From Marinobacter caseinilyticus (GTDB taxonomy: Bacteria > Pseudomonadota > Gammaproteobacteria > Pseudomonadales > Oleiphilaceae): DNA of 64,000 nucleotides. Below are positions 9,128-18,331 of the stretch, one piece after another. Both the position numbers and the translations under genes were made by a program. The notes beneath the pieces are model-generated. The model ran no database searches. It was not told the origin of the DNA and saw nothing but the letters and a program-made list of their open reading frames with translations. The stretch lies in the NCBI RefSeq assembly GCF_011074955.1, contig NZ_WUQJ01000037.1, forward strand, positions 124,001 to 188,000. The letters run 5' to 3'. Every line of letters begins with the position of its first letter. The stretch's first letter is position 1.

Positions 9128-9766
9128 TCATACGCCATAGGTTGCTCGGTACGCTGCAACTTGCTTGGCGTGGTGCTCGAAGCCAGGCTTCGTGCTCAGG
9201 TAGGTCAAAATCTGTTCCAGCCGGATGATGCTGACAACCGGAATGTGGAACTCGGCTTCCACTTCCTGGATGGCAGACAACGCACCGTTACCTCGCTCCT
9301 GGCGGTCGAGGGCGATGAGAACCCCGGCAGGCTCGGCGCCGGCGTTGCGAATCAGGTCTATGGATTCACGAATGGCGGTGCCGGCGGTGATTACATCGTC
9401 AACCACCAGTACTTTGCCGGTCAGGGCTGCGCCGACAAGCTGGCCACCCTCGCCGTGGTCCTTTTTCTCTTTGCGGTTGAAGGCATACGGGCGACTGTCG
9501 CCGTTTGCCGCAAGCGCCATGGCGGTGGCGGTGGCCAACGGTATGCCCTTATAGGCAGGGCCAAATATAATGTCATAATCTAAACCGCTGCGTTGCAGGG
9601 CTTCGGCATAGGCGCGACTGAGCTTGAGCAGGTCGTCGCCCGTATTGAAAAGGCCGGCATTAAAAAAGTAAGGGCTGGTTCTACCGGACTTTAACGTGAA
9701 TTCCCCGAAACGAAGGACGTCACGTGAAATGGCAAATTCTATAAAATCATGTTGATAGTCGTACAT
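9128..9766 (-). CDS. pyrE: orotate phosphoribosyltransferase
   Basis: Makes orotidine monophosphate from orotate and PRPP in pyrimidine synthesis. Its 212 residues match the family. The N-terminus has FGEFTLKSGRTSPYFFN, the flexible loop is KEKKDHGEGG, and the PRPP-binding motif VLVVDDVITAGTAIRES is intact. It is divergent from the crc-like gene across an 82-bp gap, the same head-to-head pair as in Pseudomonas. Confidence 0.97.
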   Translation of the reverse strand: MYDYQHDFIEFAISRDVLRFGEFTLKSGRTSPYFFNAGLFNTGDDLLKLSRAYAEALQRSGLDYDIIFGPAYKGIPLATATAMALAANGDSRPYAFNRKEKKDHGEGGQLVGAALTGKVLVVDDVITAGTAIRESIDLIRNAGAEPAGVLIALDRQERGNGALSAIQEVEAEFHIPVVSIIRLEQILTYLSTKPGFEHHAKQVAAYRATYGV

Positions 9767-9848
9767 GGCGGTGCTTCTGGCGGGGTATGGTTCTTTTATT
9801 AATGTGTAAAAACGGTATCATACACACAAAGCGAATCAGGGAACACGT

Positions 9849-10655
9849 ATGCGGGTAGTTTCGATCAGCGTCAATGGCCTGGGTCAGGCCGTCGACAAGG
9901 GGTTTTTCGACTGGCTGGCGCGCCAGGATGCAGACGTGGTCTGCGTTCAGGATCACCGCATGCGGGCCTATGAGATTGAAGATTTCGGCCTGACCCCGGA
10001 AGGCTACGAGGGCTATTTCATCGATGGCGAGAACAACGAGGATGGTGGTGTGGGTATATACACTCGCCACTTCCCGAAGGCCATCATGTACGGTTTTGCC
10101 AATGAACAGGCGGATCGCGAAGGTCGCTTCATTCAGGCGGATTTCGATAAGGTGAGCGTTGCCTGTGTGTTGGCGCCATCAGCGCTTGGTGTGGAAGACG
10201 AGGTGATTGGCGAGAATGACCAAACCGCGCTGGACCACAAAGACGATTTTATGGAAGCGTTCGGCGCTCATATGCAGAAGACCCTGCGCAAGCGGCGTCA
10301 GTTCATAGTCGCCGCCAACCTGCAGTCAGCCCATCATGTGACGGATGCGAGTTCGCGTTACCACAAGCTTGACGTGTCCGGTTTTCTGCCCCATGAGCGT
10401 GCCTGGCTGGATCGCCTGTTTGATGAAATGGGGTGTGTGGATGCGTTCCGTGAGATCAACAAGCAGAGCAATCAATATACCTGGTGGCCTGAATGGGCAG
10501 AGGGCTGGCGCCGCCATGCCGGTATTCGCACCGACTATCAGTTAGTCACACCGGGCATTCGCAAGACCGTTACCGATGGCTGGATCGATGACAGCACCCG
10601 ATTTTCAGATCACGCGCCGATCATCATGGATTACGACATCGAGATCGGTCATTAA
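9849..10655 (+). CDS. crc: Crc-like protein of the exonuclease III fold
   Basis: A 268-residue member of the exonuclease III/AP endonuclease fold. Key catalytic positions of E. coli ExoIII are altered: Asn7 is Ser7, the LQET glutamate is Asp (VQDHR, residue 35), and the GDMN motif reads ANLQ, so Asp151 and Asn153 are lost. The RxDY aspartate and the SDHAP Asp-His pair remain. Pseudomonas Crc shows the same kind of decay, and phrases such as QADFDKVS, PERAWLD and QxxWWP are Crc-like. Crc works with Hfq to repress translation of catabolic mRNAs at CA motifs. Place (head-to-head with pyrE) also matches crc. Activity as an exonuclease seems unlikely but is not excluded. Confidence 0.85.
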   Translation: MRVVSISVNGLGQAVDKGFFDWLARQDADVVCVQDHRMRAYEIEDFGLTPEGYEGYFIDGENNEDGGVGIYTRHFPKAIMYGFANEQADREGRFIQADFDKVSVACVLAPSALGVEDEVIGENDQTALDHKDDFMEAFGAHMQKTLRKRRQFIVAANLQSAHHVTDASSRYHKLDVSGFLPHERAWLDRLFDEMGCVDAFREINKQSNQYTWWPEWAEGWRRHAGIRTDYQLVTPGIRKTVTDGWIDDSTRFSDHAPIIMDYDIEIGH

Positions 10656-10751
10656 ATAAAAGTTTTGCCCTGGTACCGGTCCCGCTGCCAACCGGCCGGT
10701 GACACGCTGCCTACAGGCTCACTCCGAGCCATGCAGGCAGAGCAGCCGATC

Positions 10752-11471
10752 TTAATCGGCCGCCAGCGCGGTTTTTTGAACATCGAACAACTGGTCAATG
10801 CCCTGTTTCGCCAAACCAAGCATGCTGTCCAGTTCCTCCTGAACAAAAGGCGCGCCCTCAGCGGTGCCCTGAATCTCAATGAAGCCGCCTCTATCGGTCA
10901 TGATGACGTTCATGTCCGTTTCCGCCTCCGAGTCTTCCGGGTAGTCCAGGTCGATGACCGGGGTGCCTTTGAAAACACCAACCGATACCGCCGCCACCAT
11001 CTGGATCAATGGAGACTGTTTGATGCGGCCGTTGGCGACCAGCGTGTTCAAGGCGTCCACCAGGGCGACACAGCCGCCGGTGATTGCTGCGGTTCGGGTG
11101 CCGCCGTCAGCTTGAATGACGTCGCAGTCGATGGTGATAGAGTGTTCGCCCAGTTTGGTCAGATCAACGGCTGCTCGCAGAGAGCGGCCAATCAGGCGCT
11201 GAATCTCCACGGTACGCCCGCCTTGTTTGCCCCGCGCAGCTTCCCGGCCCATGCGGCTGCCGGTGGAGCGAGGCAGCATGCCGTACTCGGCGGTAATCCA
11301 GCCTTTTCCTTCTCCACGCAGGAACGGAGGAACTTTGTTTTCGACGGAGGCTGTGCAGATTACCTTGGTGTCGCCAAACTCAACCAGAACCGATCCCTCG
11401 GCGTGTCGGGTATAGTGACGAGTAATACGGATGTCTCTGGCTTGGTTCGGCGCTCTTCCGCTAGGTCGCAT
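10752..11471 (-). CDS. rph: ribonuclease PH
   Basis: Phosphate-dependent 3'-5' exoribonuclease that trims tRNA 3' ends. It has 239 residues, as expected. The N-terminus RPSGRAPNQARDIRITR, GWITAEYGMLPRSTGSRM and the DCDVIQADGGTRTAAITG phosphate-site motif are present. It is convergent with crc and divergent from yicC, an arrangement shared with Pseudomonas and many other gammaproteobacteria. Confidence 0.97.
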   Translation of the reverse strand: MRPSGRAPNQARDIRITRHYTRHAEGSVLVEFGDTKVICTASVENKVPPFLRGEGKGWITAEYGMLPRSTGSRMGREAARGKQGGRTVEIQRLIGRSLRAAVDLTKLGEHSITIDCDVIQADGGTRTAAITGGCVALVDALNTLVANGRIKQSPLIQMVAAVSVGVFKGTPVIDLDYPEDSEAETDMNVIMTDRGGFIEIQGTAEGAPFVQEELDSMLGLAKQGIDQLFDVQKTALAAD

Positions 11472-11665
11472 AGTGGTTCCTGATGTAATTCATGAATGAT
11501 CGGGCGTGAAATAAACGGCGCCCTTTTTGGGGACTCACTAGCATAACATGATCGCAACACCCGTGCGGTGAAGGTCGCCTCCGGTTGCGCTGGCCTGCTA
11601 AACTCAAAGCTCACTTGTATCATCTAATGATTGCACTCAATGGTTACAGCCAATACGGAGTCACT

Positions 11666-12532
11666 ATGATCAGAAGCATGACAGCCTTTGCACGCCAGGA
11701 TACGCAGGGCGAATGGGGCACTCTGACCTGTGAGATCCGGACAGTGAATCACCGTTATCTGGAGCCTTCATTCAGGCTGCCTGACGTTCTCCGTGAGCTT
11801 GAGAACAGCTTTCGGGATCAGCTCCGCAAGCAACTGGGCCGGGGCAAGGTGGACATCGGCATGCGGTTGCAACTTTTCGAGACCTCTGCCCAAAGTCTGC
11901 TGGTCAACGAAGAGCTGGCCGAGGCCTTGAATAACGCGGCCAATCAAGTTAACCGTATCCTCGACAACCCTGCCCATATCAATGCCTTGGACATTCTGCG
12001 TTGGCCCGGCGTGCTGGAATCCAAAGAGCGCGATCTGGAGCCGGTCAAAGCGGTTGCCGCCGAGCTGTTCGAGCGCACCGTGCGTGAACTGGTGATCGTG
12101 CGTGAGCGTGAAGGCGAGCGCCTGCGGCCATTGTTTGATGATCGATTGACCGCCATGACGCACCACGTGTCTATGGTGCGTGAATGGATGCCGGAGTTGT
12201 TGAAGCGGCAGGAGGATCAACTGAGGGAGCGATTCGAGGCCGCCAGGGTCGAGCTGGATGTCGACCGGCTGTCTCAGGAAATGGTCATGGTTGCTCAAAA
12301 GGCGGATGTTGCCGAAGAACTCGACCGGCTCGATGCCCACGTCAGTGAAGTGAGCGCGACGCTGACGCGGGACGATGCGATTGGTCGGCGGTTGGATTTT
12401 CTGATGCAGGAACTGAATCGCGAGGCGAACACCCTCAGCAGTAAGTCCATCGACGCACGGGTCACCCGAGTGGCGGTGGATCTGAAAGTACTGATAGAGC
12501 AAATGCGGGAACAAGTTCAAAACCTGGAATAA
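11666..12532 (+). CDS. yicC: YicC family endoribonuclease-like protein
   Basis: The start is ATG 11666, which gives the canonical MIRSMTAFAR N-terminus and has a CGGAG ribosome site five bases upstream; the longer frame from 11585 is rejected. The product is 288 residues. The N-terminal YicC_N region includes EIRTVNHRYLE, and the C-terminus has DAIGRRLDFLMQELNREANTL. E. coli YicC has been linked to RNA turnover as an endoribonuclease or adaptor. It lies 34 bp upstream of gmk and is probably co-transcribed with it. Confidence 0.93.
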   Translation: MIRSMTAFARQDTQGEWGTLTCEIRTVNHRYLEPSFRLPDVLRELENSFRDQLRKQLGRGKVDIGMRLQLFETSAQSLLVNEELAEALNNAANQVNRILDNPAHINALDILRWPGVLESKERDLEPVKAVAAELFERTVRELVIVREREGERLRPLFDDRLTAMTHHVSMVREWMPELLKRQEDQLRERFEAARVELDVDRLSQEMVMVAQKADVAEELDRLDAHVSEVSATLTRDDAIGRRLDFLMQELNREANTLSSKSIDARVTRVAVDLKVLIEQMREQVQNLE

Positions 12533-12566
12533 CCAGTCAACGTCAGTCTGTGGAGTACGACAAGGC

Positions 12567-13199
12567 ATGAGTCAGGCGGTAGAAAAAGGCACGCTGTATG
12601 TAGTTTCTGCGCCCTCGGGCGCCGGTAAGACCAGCCTGGTCGCTTCGATGCTGGAGGCGGACGCGCGTCTTGCAGTGTCGGTGTCCCACACCACCCGGGC
12701 AATGCGCCCCGGCGAGCACAATGGGGTGAATTATCATTTCGTCAGTCGGCCCGATTTTGAGGCCATGATCCAGCGCGGCGAGTTTTTGGAGCAGGCGGAC
12801 GTCTTCGGTAATTATTACGGTACGTCCCAGGTGTGGGTATCGCAAACCCTCGCCACCGGTCGCGATGTCATCCTGGAGATTGACTGGCAGGGCGCGGCGC
12901 AGGTGCGGCGTCTGATGCCCGAGTGCGTCAGCGTGTTTATCGTGCCGCCATCACCGGAAGTGCTGCGTGCCCGTTTGACCGGCCGGGGGACGGATTCGGC
13001 CGAGGTGGTCGAGCGTCGCCTGCGGGAAGCGGGCGAGGAGTGCAGTCATGTGTTCGAGTTTGACTACCTGGTAGTGAATGATGATTTCGATACTGCGCTG
13101 GGCGAGTTGCTGTGCATTATGAGTGCTCAGCGCCTTCGGATTGAAGCCCAGGAAGTCCGGCACGCGGGGTTACTGGCACGGTTGGTGTCCGGTGTGTAA
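12567..13199 (+). CDS. gmk: guanylate kinase
   Basis: Phosphorylates GMP to GDP in nucleotide synthesis. It has 210 residues with P-loop SAPSGAGKTSLV at about 12-23, GMP-binding SHTTRAMRPGE, and the lid region RLTGRGTDSAEVVERRL. Placed between yicC and rpoZ, as in many gammaproteobacteria. Confidence 0.97.
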   Translation: MSQAVEKGTLYVVSAPSGAGKTSLVASMLEADARLAVSVSHTTRAMRPGEHNGVNYHFVSRPDFEAMIQRGEFLEQADVFGNYYGTSQVWVSQTLATGRDVILEIDWQGAAQVRRLMPECVSVFIVPPSPEVLRARLTGRGTDSAEVVERRLREAGEECSHVFEFDYLVVNDDFDTALGELLCIMSAQRLRIEAQEVRHAGLLARLVSGV

Positions 13200-13322
13200 T
13201 CGCATTGCATGCCGGCGCATTGGAAGTATACAAATTGAGTGTTTGGGATTACACTGCGCGGTCTGCTTTTAGCTGCGCCTGGGCGCAGATGACCAAACAC
13301 GAATACAGAGTCGGGGAAGACT

Positions 13323-13535
13323 ATGGCACGAGTAACCGTTGAAGATTGTCTGGAACATGTTGATAACCGCTTTCAGTTGGTAATGTTAGCCACCAAACGT
13401 GCCCGTCAGATCGCCACCAAAGGCTTTGAGCCGATGGTTCCGGAAGAAAATGATAAGCCGACCGTCATTGCTTTGCGTGAGATCGCAGCGGGCAAAGTCA
13501 GCCGCGATTTGCTCAAGGTTGACGACGACGAATAA
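13323..13535 (+). CDS. rpoZ: RNA polymerase omega subunit
   Basis: A 70-residue omega subunit, which helps assemble the beta' subunit and is part of the ppGpp binding site 1. The start MARVTVEDCLEHVDNRF and the RARQIA and KPTVIALREIA segments are typical. It is shorter than the 91-residue E. coli protein because it lacks the C-terminal tail, as do several relatives. A GGGGA ribosome site precedes it. An intrinsic terminator separates it from spoT. Confidence 0.96.
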   Translation: MARVTVEDCLEHVDNRFQLVMLATKRARQIATKGFEPMVPEENDKPTVIALREIAAGKVSRDLLKVDDDE

Positions 13536-13644
13536 AAATATTTTATCAATGTGCCTCTGGTAGCATTGAATTCTGCCCCTACGGTTTTATAGTGTATTGG
13601 AGGAGAAGGTTTTAAACGCCTGCTCCCCAGGGGCAACGGAAGGA

Positions 13645-13671
13645 CCCGAATGCGCGCATTCGGGTTTTTTT
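13645..13671 (+). terminator. intrinsic terminator between rpoZ and spoT
   Basis: A perfect 10-bp stem (CCCGAATGCG paired with CGCATTCGGG) is directly followed by seven T residues. It ends 34 bp before the spoT start, so most rpoZ transcripts should stop here, or spoT is attenuated by it. Confidence 0.8.
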
Positions 13672-13705
13672 GTCGGTGTCATACTCATTTGTCTGTGGAG
13701 GCGTT

Positions 13706-15856
13706 GTGTCAGCGGAGGCTACGGTCGAAGGGCTGGCAAGTCAGCTTAGTCATTATCTGGACGCTGATCGCATCAATCAGGTGCGCAGGGCCTACTATTA
13801 CGCCGAACAAGCCCACGAAGGCCAGCAGCGCCGCAGTGGGGAACCCTATATTACGCACCCGCTCGCAGTCGCCCACATTCTGGCGGAACTTCGGCTGGAT
13901 CATCAGAGCCTGATGGCCGCCATGTTGCACGATGTCATTGAGGACACCGGTATTCCCAAGGACGCCCTGTCCGATCAGTTTGGTGAGCCGGTGGCAGAAC
14001 TGGTTGATGGCGTCAGCAAGCTCACCCAGATTGAATTTCGAACCCGTGCCGAGGCCCAGGCTGAAAATTTCCAGAAAATGACGCTGGCGATGGCGCGGGA
14101 TATCCGCGTCATTCTGGTGAAGCTGGCGGATCGCCTTCACAACATGCGCACGCTGGGCCCATTGCCCTATGAAAAACGCCAGCGTATTGCCACCGAAACC
14201 CTGGATATCTACGCTCCCATTGCCAATCGCCTGGGCATGCACAGTGTGTGCACCGAACTGGAAGATCTTGGTTTTGCCTCTCTGTACCCCATGCGATCGA
14301 AATACATTTCGAAAGCGGTCAGCAAACTCCGTGGCAGTCACCAGGAAATCATTGAAGAAATTCGCGGCCGGCTGGAGGAGAAACTCTCTGAGCGGGGGTT
14401 GCCGGGCCGGATACTGGGTCGTGAGAAACACCTGAACAGCATCTACAACAAGATGAAGTTCAAGCAAAAATCCTTTCACGAAATCATGGACGTATACGCG
14501 TTTCGCATCGTCACCGATACCGAAGATGACTGTTACCGCATACTTGGCGCCGTCCACAGCCTCTACAAACCCTTGCCCGGGCGTTTCAAAGACTACATTG
14601 CCATGCCTAAGGCCAATGGCTATCAGTCCATCCATACCACCCTGTTTGGCATGCACGTCAATATCGAAATCCAAATCCGTACGGAGGAAATGGAGCAGAT
14701 TGCCAACAACGGTATTGCCGCTCACTGGATGTACAAGAACGATCAGTCGGAAGTTTCGGTGGTAAACCAGAAGCGGGTCGACCGTTGGGTCAAAGGCCTG
14801 ATGGAGATGCGCGAGCGAACCGATGATTCGCTCGACTTCATTGAGCATGTGAAGGTTGATCTCTTCCCCGATGAAATCTACGTGTTCACCCCCAAAGGCA
14901 AAATTCTTGAGTTGCCTGGCGGCGCGACTCCGGTCGATTTCGCCTATGCCATCCACACTGATATCGGCAATGCCTGCGTTGCCTGCCGGATCAATCGCAA
15001 CCTGGGGTCCTTGAGCCAGCCGCTGCAAAGTGGTCAGACAGTGGAAATCATTACGGCGCCGGGGGCTCGGCCTAATCCGGCTTGGCTGGGCTTTGTGGTG
15101 ACCGGCAAGGCCAGCAGCAGCATTCGCCACGTACTGAAATTCCAGAAAAAAGCCGAATCTCTGGATCTTGGTAAGACCCTGTTGAAAAAATCGCTGAATG
15201 GTTTTGACAAAAAGCTGGCGGACATCACTAAGGAACAGATTGACGGAGTCGTGCGCCACAACCAGGTCAGCAGTTTCGAAGACTTGCTGAGTGAGATCGG
15301 CCTGGGTAACAGAATGGCCTACTTGATTGCCCGGCAATTGGTAAACGGCGACCCAGGCGGCGACAAAGTGTCTGAAGCGGGTCTGAGCCAGACCGCTGAC
15401 AAGCACGGGCGCAGCCCGGTAACGATTCGTGGCACGGAGGGCTTGTTGGTGCGCTTCGCCAGTTGTTGCAAGCCCATTCCCGGGGACCCGGTGGTCGGGG
15501 TTATGGATTCCGGCAACGGCATGGTGATTCACAGCGACACCTGCATCAGAATACCCGAGGGCGATGGCTCCCGTGACCGCCTCACCCATCTGAAATGGGC
15601 GAAGGACATTACCGATGAGTTTTCGGTGGAGTTGCGAGTGGAGTTGGAGCGGCAGCGAGGTGTGATTGCGGAGGTCGCAAGTGCGGTCGCGGTAGCCGAT
15701 GGTAATATCGAGCGGATCAACGTGGAGGAGCAAAACGCCCGGCTGAGCATCGTCAGCCTGGTGATCCATGTGAATGGCCGACGGCATCTGGCTCGCGTAA
15801 TGCGCCGTGTGCGAAACATCAGGGCTGTGACGCATATCAGCCGGGTACGGCATTAA
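13706..15856 (+). CDS. spoT: bifunctional (p)ppGpp synthetase/hydrolase SpoT
   Basis: Makes and degrades the alarmone (p)ppGpp. The GTG at 13706 is chosen because GGAGG lies four bases before it; an upstream TTG frame begins inside the terminator T-run. The product is 716 residues. Domains: HD hydrolase with an intact HDVIEDT (His75-Asp76), synthetase with GRFKDYIAMPKANGYQSIHT near 292-312, TGS near 388-450, a helical/zinc region with RFASCCKPIPGD, and a C-terminal ACT domain. Both catalytic halves look intact, consistent with SpoT rather than RelA. A terminator just upstream suggests it has its own promoter or depends on read-through. Confidence 0.95.
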   Translation: MSAEATVEGLASQLSHYLDADRINQVRRAYYYAEQAHEGQQRRSGEPYITHPLAVAHILAELRLDHQSLMAAMLHDVIEDTGIPKDALSDQFGEPVAELVDGVSKLTQIEFRTRAEAQAENFQKMTLAMARDIRVILVKLADRLHNMRTLGPLPYEKRQRIATETLDIYAPIANRLGMHSVCTELEDLGFASLYPMRSKYISKAVSKLRGSHQEIIEEIRGRLEEKLSERGLPGRILGREKHLNSIYNKMKFKQKSFHEIMDVYAFRIVTDTEDDCYRILGAVHSLYKPLPGRFKDYIAMPKANGYQSIHTTLFGMHVNIEIQIRTEEMEQIANNGIAAHWMYKNDQSEVSVVNQKRVDRWVKGLMEMRERTDDSLDFIEHVKVDLFPDEIYVFTPKGKILELPGGATPVDFAYAIHTDIGNACVACRINRNLGSLSQPLQSGQTVEIITAPGARPNPAWLGFVVTGKASSSIRHVLKFQKKAESLDLGKTLLKKSLNGFDKKLADITKEQIDGVVRHNQVSSFEDLLSEIGLGNRMAYLIARQLVNGDPGGDKVSEAGLSQTADKHGRSPVTIRGTEGLLVRFASCCKPIPGDPVVGVMDSGNGMVIHSDTCIRIPEGDGSRDRLTHLKWAKDITDEFSVELRVELERQRGVIAEVASAVAVADGNIERINVEEQNARLSIVSLVIHVNGRRHLARVMRRVRNIRAVTHISRVRH

Positions 15857-15943
15857 TGAGAGTTGACAGTCTGGCCGGGCAAGGGCCAGGATTGCGGCTT
15901 TCCTTTTTTCCATTCTGATAGCTTGAATAAGGACCCAGAGGTC

Positions 15944-16330
15944 ATGACGAACAAATCGGTGATACAGACAGAAAACGCGCCGCAGGCCATCGGCACCTAT
16001 TCCCAGGCGGTGAAAGCCGGGGATACCGTTTACATTTCTGGCCAGATTCCGTTGGTACCGGAGACCATGGAAGTGGTGGTCGGCGACTTTGCAGCCAATA
16101 CCCGTCAGGTGTTTGAGAACCTGAAAGCGGTTTGCGAGGCGGCCGGTGGGCGCTTGCAGGACATCGTGAAACTGAACATCTACATGACCGATCTCAGCAA
16201 CTTTGCCACCGTCAATGAAATCATGGCCATCTACTTGCAGGAACCCTATCCGGCAAGGGCTGCCATTGGCGTTGCCTCATTGCCAAAAGGCGTGCCGGTT
16301 GAAATGGACGCCGTCATGGTGTTGAGCTAA
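15944..16330 (+). CDS. ridA: RidA family enamine/imine deaminase
   Basis: Hydrolyses reactive 2-aminoacrylate released by PLP enzymes. The ATG at 15944 gives 128 residues beginning MTNKSVIQTENAPQAIGTYSQAV; the longer frame is rejected. Family signatures are YISGQIPL, ENLKAVCEAAG, KLNIYMTDL and the catalytic arginine within YPARAAIGVASLPKG. It follows spoT by 87 bp, the standard spoT-ridA pairing. Confidence 0.95.
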   Translation: MTNKSVIQTENAPQAIGTYSQAVKAGDTVYISGQIPLVPETMEVVVGDFAANTRQVFENLKAVCEAAGGRLQDIVKLNIYMTDLSNFATVNEIMAIYLQEPYPARAAIGVASLPKGVPVEMDAVMVLS

Positions 16331-16341
16331 ACCGAATTCAG

Positions 16342-16376
16342 AGCCCGGGGAATGTCGCTGCGGCAGCACCCGGGCT
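16342..16376. terminator. possible terminator hairpin between ridA and the epimerase gene
   Basis: An 8-bp stem AGCCCGGG/CCCGGGCT encloses a second small stem-forming segment. There is no T-run on either side, so it is a weak terminator candidate between convergent genes. Confidence 0.35.
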
Positions 16377-16421
16377 TGCAGATGCCCCGCTAACGTTGTT
16401 GTACTCCTGCCATTCCCTTCG

Positions 16422-17303
16422 TCAGTCAGGCTCGCTCTTGCGGGCATTGATCATCTCAAGGTAGCCGCGTCGAAAATCGGGATAACGGAACTCAAAGCCG
16501 GTATCCAGCAACCGCTGATTGCGGCACCGCTTGCTGCCTGCACGCCCCCCGGTACGGGCGGTGAGCGCCGGCTCGGCACACGGTGTCTGCTGGCGCACCC
16601 AATTGACCACTTCGTCCAGGCGCACGGGCTCGCTGTCACTGGCAAGGTACAACCCGGCCACCGGTTGACCCTGCAAGGAGCGTCGTAATAAATGCACGAC
16701 GGCGGCACAGGCGTCTGTTTCGTGGATGCGATTGGTGAAGGGCGCGGGCTGTGAGGGGGTCATCTGGCCCTGCCTGACCGCCGTCAAAAAACGCGGACGG
16801 GAAGGGCCGTAGATGCCACTGAACCGGACCACCGTCGCTGGGATGCCACTGTACCGGGCCAGTTGCTCCCCTTCGAGAATACGCAGGCCGCTGTGCTTGA
16901 CCGGCTGTGTGGGGCTGTCCTCGTTCACCCAGCTGTCGTCATCCTGGTGAAACACGCTGGTACTGCTGATAAAAATGAGTCGGGAAACGGTGCTGCGGTC
17001 CACCACGGCCAGCAGGTTCGTCAATGCTGTAACGTAGGCATCATTGTAACCGGCATCGTCGTAGCTGGAGGGCGTCAGGCAGTAAACGATGGCGTCTAAA
17101 CGCTTGGGCACGGCGGTCGCCAGGGTCTGGCGATCCAGGAGGTCAGCCTGGACCGGTGTCACCGGCGACGGAACCGCACTGGCAGTGCGTCGTAAGCCAA
17201 ACACGTCACTATCCTCACACAGGGCCTTGGCGATCATGCCGCCCAAAGCGCCACAACCTGCCACCAGTATCCGGGGTGGGTTTCTTTGTTCAGAGATTGC
17301 CAT
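16422..17303 (-). CDS. NAD(P)-binding SDR/epimerase-like protein
   Basis: An extended short-chain dehydrogenase-type protein of 293 residues. The ATG at 17303 is preferred to a TTG at 17315, with AAGGA 12 bases upstream. The Rossmann motif is ILVAGCGALGGMIAKAL near residues 11-27, close to the GxxGxxG of atypical SDRs. SSTSVFH and RFSGIYGP are typical of sugar epimerase relatives (the YeeZ/UPF type often found near oxyR), but the usual YxxxK pair is not obvious. The substrate is unknown. It is divergent from oxyR, with 58 bp between start codons. Confidence 0.8.
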   Translation of the reverse strand: MAISEQRNPPRILVAGCGALGGMIAKALCEDSDVFGLRRTASAVPSPVTPVQADLLDRQTLATAVPKRLDAIVYCLTPSSYDDAGYNDAYVTALTNLLAVVDRSTVSRLIFISSTSVFHQDDDSWVNEDSPTQPVKHSGLRILEGEQLARYSGIPATVVRFSGIYGPSRPRFLTAVRQGQMTPSQPAPFTNRIHETDACAAVVHLLRRSLQGQPVAGLYLASDSEPVRLDEVVNWVRQQTPCAEPALTARTGGRAGSKRCRNQRLLDTGFEFRYPDFRRGYLEMINARKSEPD

Positions 17304-17361
17304 AGTCAATTTCAATCCTTATTCTGTATGCCATAAGTTCGGACACTGACCGGAGCTGCCG

Positions 17362-18324
17362 ATGACCCTGACCGAGTTGCGCTACATTGTTACCCTGGCC
17401 CGAGAGAAGCATTTTGGACGCGCCGCCGAGCGTTGTCACGTCAGCCAGCCCACGCTGAGCGTTGCGGTGAAAAAACTGGAAGACGAACTGGGGATTCCTC
17501 TGTTCGAGCGCAGCAAGAGCAGCATACGGGTAACGGAGACCGGCCAGCGTATCATCGAGCAGTCCCAGCGCGTGCTGGACCAGGTCGGTGTCATCAAGGA
17601 CATGGCGCAAGATGGTAAAAATCAGCTTAACTCACCACTGAAGGTTGGTGCGATTTACACCATCGGCCCCTATCTGTTCCCGCATTTATTGCCGGAATTG
17701 CGGCGGGGCGCACCGGATATGCCACTGTTCATCGAAGAGAACTATACCGCCAACCTGCGTCAGAAACTGCGCCATTCTGAACTCGATGCCATCATAATTG
17801 CCTTGCCGTTTGAGGAGCCTGAGGTGGTGACGCTGCCGCTCTACGATGAGCCCTTCGTGGTGCTGTTGCCCGGCAATCATCCCCTGGCCAAAAAGAAAAC
17901 CCTGACTGCCGAGGAGTTGGCGCAAGAACAGTTGTTACTGCTCGGCCCGGGTCATTGTTTCCGGGATCAGGTGCTGGAGTCCTGCCCGCCGTTGGTTGAG
18001 GCCATGACATCACGGTCGGCCACGAAACCGAGCCCGGCCCTGGTCACTGAGGGCAGCTCGCTTGAAACCATTCGCCATATGGTGGCCTCGGGCCTTGGCA
18101 TCACCGTACTGCCGCTCTCCGCCGCCACTGCGATGCAATACAACGAGGATATTCTGGCGGTTCGGCCCTTTGAGACGCCCGTGCCTTCTCGCACGGTGGC
18201 ATTGGCGTGGCGGGTGACCTTTCCGCGGCCTAAGGCCATTGATGTACTGTCGTTGGCCGCCAGCCAGTGCCGCGTGATCGAAAAGGCGAGCAAGGACACG
18301 CCGGCCATCGCGGTCAGCGCCTGA
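17362..18324 (+). CDS. oxyR: peroxide-sensing LysR-type regulator OxyR
   Basis: A transcription activator that senses hydrogen peroxide by a disulfide. It has 320 residues with an N-terminal winged helix LTELRYIVTLAREKHFGRAA and the conserved redox pair Cys199 and Cys208 (GHCFRDQVLESC), numbered as in E. coli OxyR. The C-terminus has the VASGLGITVLP loop. It is followed after seven bases by recG, the oxyR-recG pair known in Pseudomonas, where they are co-transcribed. Confidence 0.96.
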   Translation: MTLTELRYIVTLAREKHFGRAAERCHVSQPTLSVAVKKLEDELGIPLFERSKSSIRVTETGQRIIEQSQRVLDQVGVIKDMAQDGKNQLNSPLKVGAIYTIGPYLFPHLLPELRRGAPDMPLFIEENYTANLRQKLRHSELDAIIIALPFEEPEVVTLPLYDEPFVVLLPGNHPLAKKKTLTAEELAQEQLLLLGPGHCFRDQVLESCPPLVEAMTSRSATKPSPALVTEGSSLETIRHMVASGLGITVLPLSAATAMQYNEDILAVRPFETPVPSRTVALAWRVTFPRPKAIDVLSLAASQCRVIEKASKDTPAIAVSA

Positions 18325-18331
18325 GCCCGCC

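Noticed and set aside
10746..10761. GCCGAT-CTTA-ATCGGC hairpin as rph terminator
   Set aside because: It overlaps the rph stop codon and has no T-run, so support is too weak.
13709..15913. 734-codon frame antisense to spoT
   Set aside because: A shadow of spoT caused by high GC; spoT itself has complete conserved domains.
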